Shown here one piece after another: positions 7,877 to 15,653 of a stretch of DNA of 64,000 nucleotides (position 1 is its first letter; each line of letters starts with the position of its first letter). The DNA is taken from NCBI RefSeq assembly GCF_004402535.1, contig NZ_SOEY01000028.1, positions 186,001-250,000 on the forward strand, in the 5' to 3' direction. The DNA is from Cryobacterium glaciale. GTDB taxonomy: Bacteria; Actinomycetota; Actinomycetes; Actinomycetales; Microbacteriaceae. The notes under the pieces were generated by a model. It was not told the DNA's origin. It saw only the letters and a list, made by a program, of their open reading frames with translations, and ran no database searches. The translations under genes were made by a program, and so were the position numbers.

Positions 7877-9334
7877 TCAGCGGTTGGCCAGGGCGTGTTG
7901 CAGCCAGCGATAGCTTGATTTGGGGGTGCGCGTGCGGCGGTCGTTGCTGAAGTCGACGTGCACGAGGCCGGTCGGCTGGGTGTAGCCGGCGTCCCACTCG
8001 AACGCGTCGAGCAGGGACCAGAAGGTGATGCCGGCGAGGTTGACGGCGGCGGCCGAGGCTCCCGGCGCCGTCGCATCCAGGGCGGCGACGAGGTGTTCGG
8101 CGAGGTAGTCGATGCGGGCGGGATCGTGCACGGCGTGGCGGGCATCCGCTTGGTCGGAGAAGGCGCCGCCGGCCAGTGAGAGGGAGACGGGAGGCAGGTC
8201 GGGGTAGCGCTCGGCCAGTTCGGCGAGCGCCACGGCCACATAGTCGGGTGCGTTGACGGCGCCGGCCGACGTGGTGGGGTGCTCGCGAAAGGGCTCAAGG
8301 TGGAACGGCCACGACGTGGTGGGGATCGGCTGACCCTCGGGGGTTTTCCGCACCGTTGGGCCGGCGGCAATACGGGCAGGCTCGATGTAGTTCAGACCGT
8401 AGAAGTCGAGCGGCTGGTGAATCGTGCGCAGGTCGGCGGGGTCGGCTTCGAGCATGCTGCGCAGCTCCACGGCGAACGGTTCGAGCGGGTCGGGGTAGTG
8501 ACCGAGCAGCACCGGGTCGGTGAACAGACGGTTCCGTAGCAGGTCGTAGAGCGCAGCAAAGGAGCGGTCCTGGTCACGATCAGTCGCGGACTGCACGGGG
8601 GTGTGGGAATTGACGATGCCGATGCGTCCGCGCACGTCGGCGGCGCGCAGCGCCTGCACCGCGAGTCCGTGGGCGAGCAGCTGATGGTGAGCGCTCGGCA
8701 ACGCGTCGAACAGCAGGGTGCGGCCAGGCGCATGGGTACCGAGTGCGTACCCCTTCGTCGTGACCGTGGCCGGCTCGGCGAGGGTGATCCAGGCGTCGAT
8801 GCGGTCGCCGAACGCCTCCCCCACCGCGTGGGCGTAGTCGGCGAAGCGGCCGGCAGTGTCGCGGTTCAGCCAGCCGCCGCGCAGGGCTGCCGGCGTGTCC
8901 CAGTGCGAGAGCGTGGCGGTCGAACGGATGCCGTCGGCCAGCAACGCGTCGAGCAAGCGATCGTAGAACGCGAGTCCGTTGCGGTGGAGGGCCCCACGAC
9001 CGTCCGGCTGCAGCCGGGTCCAGCCGAAGGAGAACCAGTAGGAGTCGACGCCGAGGTCGCGCAGCAGGGCGGTATCGTCGGCATAGTTTTTCACGTGGTC
9101 GGCCGAGACGGAGGCGTTGGAGCCGTCACGGATGCGTCCCGGTGCCTGACTGAATGCGTCCCAGACGCTGTCGCCGCGGCCGCCGTCACGGGCAGCACCC
9201 TCGATTTGAAAGGCGGAGGTGGCCACGGCCACCTCGAACCCGGTGGGCAGGCGATCGCCGAGTTCGCCGGCGCGGTGTTCCCAGTCGCGGGCGGCGACGG
9301 CGCGAGTCGAGGGTGATCTGGGCGTGGGATTCAT
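7877..9334 (-). CDS. GH1-family protein with altered catalytic motifs
   Basis: 485 residues with the full glycoside hydrolase family 1 barrel: QIEGAARDGGRGDSVWD near the N-terminus, LSHWDTP, FYGLNYIEP, and the C-terminal WSLLDAFEWDAGYTQPTGLVHVDF. In active GH1 beta-glycosidases the acid/base lies in NEP and the nucleophile in TENG. Here the first reads AEP (Glu187 kept, Asn lost) and the second aligns with SLAGG at about 386-390, so the nucleophile glutamate is replaced (Leu387 by my alignment). It may therefore be inactive as a retaining glucosidase. The ATG at 9334 follows GAGGAAAG. It has no sugar-transport neighbour. Confidence 0.85.
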   Translation of the reverse strand: MNPTPRSPSTRAVAARDWEHRAGELGDRLPTGFEVAVATSAFQIEGAARDGGRGDSVWDAFSQAPGRIRDGSNASVSADHVKNYADDTALLRDLGVDSYWFSFGWTRLQPDGRGALHRNGLAFYDRLLDALLADGIRSTATLSHWDTPAALRGGWLNRDTAGRFADYAHAVGEAFGDRIDAWITLAEPATVTTKGYALGTHAPGRTLLFDALPSAHHQLLAHGLAVQALRAADVRGRIGIVNSHTPVQSATDRDQDRSFAALYDLLRNRLFTDPVLLGHYPDPLEPFAVELRSMLEADPADLRTIHQPLDFYGLNYIEPARIAAGPTVRKTPEGQPIPTTSWPFHLEPFREHPTTSAGAVNAPDYVAVALAELAERYPDLPPVSLSLAGGAFSDQADARHAVHDPARIDYLAEHLVAALDATAPGASAAAVNLAGITFWSLLDAFEWDAGYTQPTGLVHVDFSNDRRTRTPKSSYRWLQHALANR

Positions 9335-9462
9335 CAGGGTGCGGCTTTCCTCGGCGGTCTCGTGCTGGGCATCCGCTTCGCTTAAGGGTGTCACGTTTAC
9401 GGGCGGGAGGAGGCGCCGCGAAGAATTCCCATGGTTTGTTACGGGATTCCGGGCGCGGAAGG

Positions 9463-9491
9463 TTGACATTCTCGCTGTCTGCCCCTCAAAT
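9463..9491 (+). promoter_or_regulatory. sigma-70-like promoter with overlapping inverted repeat
   Basis: TTGACA at 9463-9468 and TCAAAT at 9486-9491 are separated by exactly 17 bases, placing a start point near 9498, about 12 bases before the GTG of the next gene. An inverted repeat CTGCCCC-N7-GGGGCAG (9479-9499) surrounds the -10 box and could be a repressor site. A GGGGG-rich tract before the GTG may serve as ribosome site. Confidence 0.6.
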
Positions 9492-9509
9492 TGGGGCAGG
9501 GGGTGACTT

Positions 9510-11729
9510 GTGTCCGAATCGGCTCGACTCGAGGGATCGGGCGCTTCGGCGCGCCCGCGACACTCTCGCAGCGTGGTTATGGTCGCGGCCCTGCTGCTCA
9601 GCTGCGCCCTAGCCCTCGCGGCGCCCGCACTGCCGACGGCCCAGGCCGAAGAGACTCCGACGCCTGCCGCGGCCGAGTCTGCACCGGCGGCGACCGAGGA
9701 GCCTGTGCCGAACTCGAACATCGCGCTGAGTCCGCAGATCGAAACCCCCGGCGACGCACAATTCATCGGCAGTAACCGCACGACCGTGTCGGGGTCGAAG
9801 GCCGCCAACCAGGAGATCCAACTGCTGTCGCCGCGCGGCGGAGACCCGCTGTGCATCGTCAGCGACTCGTCGACCTCGTGGAGCTGCGGCAACGTCTATC
9901 TGCAGAACGGCCCGAACATCAAGCTGCGGGTGGTCGCGACCGGTTCGAGCCTCAGCGACGAGATTGCCGTGGCCGTGCTCGGCGCCCCGACGGTGCTCGG
10001 CGGCCTGACCGGGCCGGAATCCAACGGCTGGGTGCGGGGAACCGGGCACCCCCAGGCCACAGTGACCGCGACGCTGCCGAACGATGACACCTGCACCAGC
10101 ACCGTCGATGGTTCCGGTGCCTGGGCCTGCCTGTTCTCCGGCCTGAGCGACGGCAGCAGGGACGTAACGGCGAACCAGAGTGCATCGTTCAGCCGCCCGT
10201 CATCGTCGAACTCGAGCGAGCCCGTCACGATCATGTTCGATGTCACCGCACCGGATGCCCCGGTCGTGACGGCTCCCGTCGCCGGTTCGCAGATTCCGGT
10301 CGCCGGCACCCAGTACACCGGCACCGGCGAGACCGGCGCCACGGTGACGGTGTTCGCCGGCGCCTACTCGGTCTGCTCCGCCCCGGTCACCGGCGGATCC
10401 TGGAGCTGCACGGCTGGCGGCGTGGCCGCCGGGTCGTACGCGGTCATCGCCGTGCAGAAAGACATCGCCGGCAACGTCGGCCCTGGCAGCACGGCCCGGT
10501 CGGTCAGTTACGTCGCCGAAACAACGCCGACGCCGTCTGAGTCCGCCTCGACAACGCCACCGGTCACGCCGACCCCGAGCCCAGTGACCTCGCCGTCACC
10601 GGAGGGTTCGGTGGCCGTGCCCGGCCCGACGGCCGAGCCTTCGCCGCCGCCGGGACCTGGTGCTGACTCTCCGGATCCGGAAGCGGCGGAGCCGGACGCG
10701 GCGGGGGCATCCGCTTTTCCCGGCCAGTGGAATGACCCAACCCGTTTTGCCGCAGCCATCGGCCCGACCGGCAACGGCTCGCCGTTTCCCTGGTTGCAAG
10801 CCGGCTTGCTCGCCCTCGGCGCGCTGGTGTTGATCGCGGTGCCCCTGCGTCTGCTCGGTGGCACAATTTCCCGCACGCGCGGCGGCCGACCGCTGCGGCG
10901 ACTGCCGTCCCTGGCGGGACGGAATCGGGTTCTCGAAGAATTCGAAGTCGCCCCGACGGTGCGCCTCAACCGTTGGTTGCGCGGCGGGGCAGCGCTGGTG
11001 GCCGCTGCGACGTTCGTCATGCTCTCCGGGCCGATCGTCGACCAGCCGGCCTACCTGCGACTGCTCATCGCCGTGGTCATCGGGCTGGGGCTCGTCAACG
11101 CTGTGGCCATTCTGGTTCCGCTGTGGTGGAGCTCACGCGTGCTTCGGCTGCACGGAACGGTCACTTTTCTGCCGCGCTACCTGCTGCTGATTGCGGCCGC
11201 CGCGATCGCGTCCCGGGTGTTCGACGTGCACCCCGCCCTGCTGTTCGGGCTGCTCGGCAGCGTCACCTTGACCACCACAACGGATGCCGCGGGCCAGGCC
11301 GGTGCGCAGCAGCAGCCCACGACAGCGCAGCGCGGCCAACTCGCCGCCGTGCGGGTGGGCGCTCTCGCCGCATTCGCCGTGCTCGCCTGGTCGCTCGGGT
11401 CGCTGCTGCCCGGCGCGAGCAATTTCGCCACCTCACTCGCTGCGGAAACGGGCAACACGATCGTGCTCGCCGCCATCGGCTCGGCGGTGCTGATTCTGGT
11501 GCCCGTCGGTCATACCAGCGGGCGACGCATTCTGGCCTGGTCACCGGCGCTGTGGACCGGCCTGACCGTCGTCGCCTATGGCATCCTGTTCGCGGCGCTC
11601 GCTCCCATGGTCGAACAGTGGCAGAGCGAGGGCACCGGGATGGCACTCTGGATCGCCGCCGCAACCTTCGCCGCACTGTGCGCAAGCGCGTGGGTATGGC
11701 AGCGGTTCGTGGCACCGAACCAACGCTAG
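9510..11729 (+). CDS. Ig-like surface domain fused to polytopic membrane domain, unknown function
   Basis: 739 residues. A signal peptide (VVMVAALLLSCALALAAPALPTAQA) leads into two or three bacterial Ig-like modules (about residues 70-330; repeated patterns GTGHPQATVTATLPNDDTCT and GTGETGATVTVFAGAYSVCS with paired cysteines). A Pro/Ser/Thr-rich linker of about 70 residues follows, then a C-terminal half with roughly eight to nine hydrophobic helices. The Ig part should be outside, tethered by the membrane domain. I do not recognise the membrane domain. GTG at 9510 is supported by the promoter just upstream. It stands alone, followed 26 bases later by the phosphatase gene. Confidence 0.75.
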   Translation: MSESARLEGSGASARPRHSRSVVMVAALLLSCALALAAPALPTAQAEETPTPAAAESAPAATEEPVPNSNIALSPQIETPGDAQFIGSNRTTVSGSKAANQEIQLLSPRGGDPLCIVSDSSTSWSCGNVYLQNGPNIKLRVVATGSSLSDEIAVAVLGAPTVLGGLTGPESNGWVRGTGHPQATVTATLPNDDTCTSTVDGSGAWACLFSGLSDGSRDVTANQSASFSRPSSSNSSEPVTIMFDVTAPDAPVVTAPVAGSQIPVAGTQYTGTGETGATVTVFAGAYSVCSAPVTGGSWSCTAGGVAAGSYAVIAVQKDIAGNVGPGSTARSVSYVAETTPTPSESASTTPPVTPTPSPVTSPSPEGSVAVPGPTAEPSPPPGPGADSPDPEAAEPDAAGASAFPGQWNDPTRFAAAIGPTGNGSPFPWLQAGLLALGALVLIAVPLRLLGGTISRTRGGRPLRRLPSLAGRNRVLEEFEVAPTVRLNRWLRGGAALVAAATFVMLSGPIVDQPAYLRLLIAVVIGLGLVNAVAILVPLWWSSRVLRLHGTVTFLPRYLLLIAAAAIASRVFDVHPALLFGLLGSVTLTTTTDAAGQAGAQQQPTTAQRGQLAAVRVGALAAFAVLAWSLGSLLPGASNFATSLAAETGNTIVLAAIGSAVLILVPVGHTSGRRILAWSPALWTGLTVVAYGILFAALAPMVEQWQSEGTGMALWIAAATFAALCASAWVWQRFVAPNQR

Positions 11730-11755
11730 GGCGCTGCAGGCTGTAACGTACACAT

Positions 11756-12682
11756 GTGCGCCTAGGAGTTCTCGACGTCGGTTCGAATACCGTCCATCTA
11801 TTGGTCGTTGACGCGCACGAAGGCGCTCCGCCCGTGCCGATGGCCGCCGACAAAAGTGTGCTGCGTCTCATGCGCTACATCACGCCCGACGGCGCCATCA
11901 ACGACGAAGGTGTTGCCGCCGTTTTGACTTCGGTGCAACATGCAGCGGATGTCGCGGAGCGGCACAATATCGACGAGCTGCTGCCGTTCGCCACCTCGGC
12001 ACTGCGCGACGCGAGCAACGGCCCGGAGCTGCTGGACCGGGTTGAACGGGAAACCGGGGTCGCTCTGCAGGTGTTGTCGGGTGAAGACGAAGCCCGGCTG
12101 ACCTTTCTGGCGGTGCGACGCTGGTACGGCTGGTCGGCAGGCAACATTCTGCTGTTCGACATCGGCGGCGGGTCGCTGGAGATCGCGGCCGGTGGCAGTG
12201 AGTTTCCCGACGTCGCCCTGTCGCTCCCGCTCGGCGCGGGGCGCAGCACGATCGGGTTTTTGCACCACGATCCTCCGCTGCCGGAAGAGGTGTCTGCGCT
12301 GCGCAAGCATGCGGCATCCGTTCTGCGCGATGCTGTCGGTGCGTTCGCGCAGTTGCCGGCGCCGCACCACATTGTCGGGTCGTCGAAGGCTATTCGTTCG
12401 CTGGCGCGGCTGGCCGGCACGACGTCCGATGGCGTCGGAGCCGCGGATCGGCTGCGGCTGGGCCGCACGGAACTCGACGACTGGGTGCCCCGTCTCGCCC
12501 GCATTCCGGCCGAAGCCCGCCCGGCCCTGCCAGGCATCACCGCCGACCGCACCTTTCAAATCGTCGCCGGCGGCATCGTGCTCGGCGCGGCGATGGCCGC
12601 GTTCGGGGCTGCGGAACTCGAGGTATCGCCGTGGGCCCTGCGCGAGGGTGTCATTCTGCGTTATCTCGACCGACTGCGCTGA
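11756..12682 (+). CDS. Ppx/GppA-family phosphatase
   Basis: 308 residues of the actin-fold Ppx/GppA family (exopolyphosphatase or pppGpp phosphohydrolase). Visible landmarks are LDVGSNTVHLLVVDA at the N-terminus, ATSALRDASN, VLSGEDEARLTF, and the second phosphate motif DIGGGSLEIA. The length matches the short actinobacterial form without the HD domain. GTG at 11756 begins the fold directly. Short Ppx proteins of actinobacteria have been shown to act mainly on short-chain polyphosphate or pppGpp; which applies here is not decidable. Confidence 0.9.
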   Translation: MRLGVLDVGSNTVHLLVVDAHEGAPPVPMAADKSVLRLMRYITPDGAINDEGVAAVLTSVQHAADVAERHNIDELLPFATSALRDASNGPELLDRVERETGVALQVLSGEDEARLTFLAVRRWYGWSAGNILLFDIGGGSLEIAAGGSEFPDVALSLPLGAGRSTIGFLHHDPPLPEEVSALRKHAASVLRDAVGAFAQLPAPHHIVGSSKAIRSLARLAGTTSDGVGAADRLRLGRTELDDWVPRLARIPAEARPALPGITADRTFQIVAGGIVLGAAMAAFGAAELEVSPWALREGVILRYLDRLR

Positions 12683-12747
12683 TCGGTACTAGCATTTCAC
12701 CGACCTTGGGAGAACGCCGATGCAAACCCGAGAAGGAGAACACCACA

Positions 12748-13122
12748 GTGACCGCGTACCCCACACCGATCACCGCCCCGGAATTCCCCATCCGGGACCT
12801 CACGACCCCCGACGTCACCGCCCCCACCCTCACTGACGGCCCGCCCATTCCCGCCGACCTCAACCTGTCCGAGGTGTTCGCGGCGGCTCACAGCGACTGG
12901 AAAGCCACCGCCACCCCCGACGGCACCCTGAACTGGACCAGCCCCGCCGGCAAGCACTACGCCACCGACCCCGCCACCCGCATCAGCCCCCACCTCCAAC
13001 AAGCACCACCACCAGCACCGGAACCGCCCATAGGCCGGATCATTCCCGACCCCTGGACCTCCGCAACCACCCCGAACTTCGACGCCCCCAACGTCGACAA
13101 CCCCAACCCCGTACCCTTCTAG
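12748..13122 (+). CDS. small protein resembling the tail of DUF222/HNH nucleases
   Basis: 124 residues starting at GTG 12748 behind an excellent ribosome site AGAAGGAG (12731-12738). The protein is Pro- and Thr-rich; its centre (HSDWKATATPDGTLNWTSPA, GKHYATDP) resembles the C-terminal tail of the DUF222-HNH endonuclease-like proteins that are abundant in Microbacteriaceae, whose catalytic HNH part would lie upstream and is absent here. It is either a stand-alone small protein or the remnant of such a gene whose front was deleted. The clean ribosome site argues for expression; the similarity is recalled by eye and not searched. Confidence 0.45.
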   Translation: MTAYPTPITAPEFPIRDLTTPDVTAPTLTDGPPIPADLNLSEVFAAAHSDWKATATPDGTLNWTSPAGKHYATDPATRISPHLQQAPPPAPEPPIGRIIPDPWTSATTPNFDAPNVDNPNPVPF

Positions 13123-13207
13123 GAGCGCGGACGGGCCACGCCCTGAGGCTGAACCTCGACTGTCTGAACTAGTTCTGACTGCGAAAAACGCGGCTGCGCT
13201 GCCTTGA

Positions 13208-13756
13208 TCACAGTCCAGCGAGTTGAGTCTTCCAATATGCCTTGCACTCGACCGCCGCCTCGGGCGAGACAAGTTGGCTGTGTTGCACTGCAACCCGACA
13301 CTTGCCGGGTGCCGTTTCGTTGACAGTGACATTGACCCGCGAGTCATCCTCCAATTGGCAACGCCAATAACGCCACTTCGCGGTCGCGGAAGTGCTGGGC
13401 TCGTCCGTCACGTCAAGCCCGTTAAACGAGGTGCGCCCGCCGACCAGGGCTATCCAGGCAGCAATTGCCGCATCCATCGAGCCCGATACTGATTTGCTGG
13501 CACTGGCGGCAAAGGTGCCGTCCCCTTGCTGTCCAGGAATGCGGCGCCCGATGTGCTGTTCGTATGCGATCGTTATGCCCTGCGCCCACCACCCGTGATT
13601 CTTCAGATCCAGATGCGCGATCACACCCTGCACCAGCGGCACGATGTCGGGATGAGCAAGTTCCCTTCCGCCCATCTCGTCGATCAGGGCAACCCACTCC
13701 GGCCACCCGCGTTCCGTCACTTTCACGTACGGGCCGACACCTTGTGGTTTCGTCAT
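13208..13756 (-). CDS. DUF4287-like conserved protein
   Basis: 182 residues. The N-terminal half (GWPEWVALIDEMGGRELAH, HGWWAQGITIAYEQHIGRR) resembles actinobacterial DUF4287-type proteins in which a short helical domain with a GWWAQ...YEQ signature precedes a partial START/SRPBCC-like domain; the C-terminal half (AKWRYWRCQLEDDSRVNVTV) would be that domain. Biochemical role unknown. ATG at 13756. Isolated, transcribed toward the small HNH-tail gene. Confidence 0.6.
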   Translation of the reverse strand: MTKPQGVGPYVKVTERGWPEWVALIDEMGGRELAHPDIVPLVQGVIAHLDLKNHGWWAQGITIAYEQHIGRRIPGQQGDGTFAASASKSVSGSMDAAIAAWIALVGGRTSFNGLDVTDEPSTSATAKWRYWRCQLEDDSRVNVTVNETAPGKCRVAVQHSQLVSPEAAVECKAYWKTQLAGL

Positions 13757-13940
13757 AGGCCGAATCTACCCGATGACGGTGTCTCGTCCCGGGCACGAAA
13801 CAAGGGCACCGCGAAGAGCAGGGAGCAGCCCGAGGGGCACGGTGAACGCGCACTGCGGAGCGAGCGCCGCTGACGGATGCCCTTTCGGTAACGCGGTCGG
13901 GCCGTCGTGACCCCGCCCCGCGCGGCTGAGCCTTCCGAGC

Positions 13941-14137
13941 GTGCTGAAGGACCTCGACCTGGTGACGGCGTTCTTCGTCGGACTCGGCCTCGAGATCGAG
14001 GGCAGAGCGTTCGTGGAGGGCGAATTCATCGACACGGTGATAGCGATCCCTGATTCCCGAATGAGGGTGTCTGGCGCATGGCCTACGTGCGTGGCCCGGA
14101 GGGAATCATTGTGGCTGTGGCCGAGCGAATCGGTTGA
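13941..14137 (+). pseudogene. VOC/glyoxalase-family remnant
   Basis: Two pieces of a vicinal-oxygen-chelate protein remain in different frames. From 13941 the frame reads DLDLVTAFFVGLGLEIEG and FVEGEFIDTVIAIPDSR, the usual N-terminal VOC strand-helix. From about 14078 another frame reads MAYVRGPEGIIVAVAERIG and ends with TGA at 14135-14137, the usual C-terminal strand. The middle of the domain (roughly 70-80 residues in relatives) and the first strand are missing. This is a deletion plus frameshift, so no functional enzyme is expected. Confidence 0.7.
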
Positions 14138-14243
14138 CCACCGCGTAACGGCTTCGGCCGGGTCCCCGTCGAGGCTCACGATCGGACGCTCGGTCAGCGC
14201 GGCAGAAACGGATCCGTGCCGGCGACCCTGATCCATGCACCGG
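14138..14243. other. short non-coding stretch
   Basis: The 106 bases between the VOC remnant and the MocR stop contain no open frame that resembles a protein. Together with 13757-13940 they look like leftover sequence around the broken gene. Confidence 0.3.
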
Positions 14244-15653
14244 TCAGTGATTTGCGGCCATCGCCTGACCGATGATGCGGGCTCCGTCCGTAAACGCTCC
14301 GGGATTTGGCCCGGAGTAATTAAGTCTGATGAAGGGACCGGTGGCCTCGGCCGGGAACCAACTCGAGCCGGCAGCGATCAAGACGCCCGCGGCTTCGCAG
14401 TCTGAGACCAGCCGGTCAAGGTTGGTTGCGTCGGACAGGCGAGCCCACAAATTGAGTCCACCAGCCGGAACAGTGGCAATGTGCGCGTCGGGCGCATGTT
14501 CACGCAGACTCGTCAACAAGAGATCGCGACGCGCCCGCAGTTGCGGGCGAAGGTTCCGGAGGTGAGTCTGCCAACCCGGTTGAGTAACGATGTCGAGTGC
14601 TGCGGCTTGCAGAAGTCCGCTGACGTACATCGATTCGGCCCCGCGGTCGGCGAGGATGCGTTCCTTGGCTGGACCGCGGGCAATGACCGCCGCGACGCGA
14701 AGGGACGGCGAAACGCTCTTGGTGAGTGATCGCACGTAGACCACGTGGCCACCGTCATCACGAGCGGCGACGGGGTGCGGGTCCGTGTCGATGCCGAAGT
14801 CATGGGCCCAGTCGTCCTCGACCAGGAACGCGCCGTGCGCCCGGACGACGTCGAGGATCTGCGCCGTGGTGGAAGCTGACCACTGCGCACCAGTCGGGTT
14901 CGCGTAAGTGGGCTGTGCGTAGAAAACGCGCGAGCCGGTTTCCTGGAATGCCCGGTCGAGCTCGTCGGGATCGGGTCCCTCGGGTCCCGATGGAACCGGG
15001 ACAATATCGACCCCGGCTTGGGCCGCAGCCTGGATCGCGCCCCAATAGGTGGGCGATTCCGTCAGCAGGGGCTGTCCGGTGGTGACGAGGGCACGAAAGA
15101 TCGTTGCGAGCCCACTTTGGCTTCCAGGCAGCACAATGACATCGCTCGGCACGGGCGGGGTCACACCGACCGGTGTCGCGGCGCCGAGCTCCTGGGCGAA
15201 CCAGGATTGTAGTTCCGGAAGGCCCGCCGCTGGTGAGCGCGTGACCGCCGCTTCGCTCCGGCCCGCCCGAACCAGCGCCGACCGGATCAACCGTTCCGGC
15301 AACAGCTCCCGGTCGGGATACCCGGCGTGCAGTGCGATGCTTCCCTGCGGTGCGGCACGAAGCGCGGGACTCAACCCGGTGAGGTGGCTATTCGGGGAAC
15401 GCAGGGCAGCGGTCTGCCAGCTGAAGTCGAGCGGGCGGGCCGTGCGCACCGAACGAACGAAGGTGCCAGCGCCGGGCCGGGTTTCGATCAGGCCCTGCCC
15501 CACGAGAGTGCGCAGTGCTTTCTGCACTGTCACCGGGCTCGCCCCGTACTCGGCGACGAGCATCCGGCTGGTGGGCAGCCGAGTGCCTGGCGCCCGGCCG
15601 GCGATCCACTCGCGCAGTGCGGCTACGATCCGAAAACTGCTATCGTTGTCCAT
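14244..15653 (-). CDS. MocR-type regulator (GntR helix-turn-helix plus aminotransferase fold)
   Basis: 469 residues. The N-terminal GntR winged helix (about 1-70: GTRLPTSRMLVAEYGASPVTVQKALRTLVGQGLI) is followed by a type-I aminotransferase fold with the PLP region YAQPTYANPTGAQ, VEDDWAHDF and the PLP-lysine motif SLTKSVSPSLRV. MocR proteins sense PLP or amino-group ligands and commonly control a divergent gene. Here the divergent gene is an EamA exporter whose start codon shares bases with this one. TATTAT eight bases upstream of the ATG would give a leaderless transcript. Confidence 0.88.
   Translation of the reverse strand: MDNDSSFRIVAALREWIAGRAPGTRLPTSRMLVAEYGASPVTVQKALRTLVGQGLIETRPGAGTFVRSVRTARPLDFSWQTAALRSPNSHLTGLSPALRAAPQGSIALHAGYPDRELLPERLIRSALVRAGRSEAAVTRSPAAGLPELQSWFAQELGAATPVGVTPPVPSDVIVLPGSQSGLATIFRALVTTGQPLLTESPTYWGAIQAAAQAGVDIVPVPSGPEGPDPDELDRAFQETGSRVFYAQPTYANPTGAQWSASTTAQILDVVRAHGAFLVEDDWAHDFGIDTDPHPVAARDDGGHVVYVRSLTKSVSPSLRVAAVIARGPAKERILADRGAESMYVSGLLQAAALDIVTQPGWQTHLRNLRPQLRARRDLLLTSLREHAPDAHIATVPAGGLNLWARLSDATNLDRLVSDCEAAGVLIAAGSSWFPAEATGPFIRLNYSGPNPGAFTDGARIIGQAMAANH

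Noticed and set aside
12697-13347. Gly/Val-rich minus-strand open frame
   Set aside because: Antisense to the small Pro/Thr-rich gene at 12748-13122; the repeats of Gly and Val are the complement of Pro and Thr codons.
12748-14243. Second attachment site (copy of the tRNA-Leu 3' end) at the left edge of the accessory region
   Set aside because: I looked for the terminal bases of the tRNA gene near the left edge and did not find them, so the island borders stay undefined.
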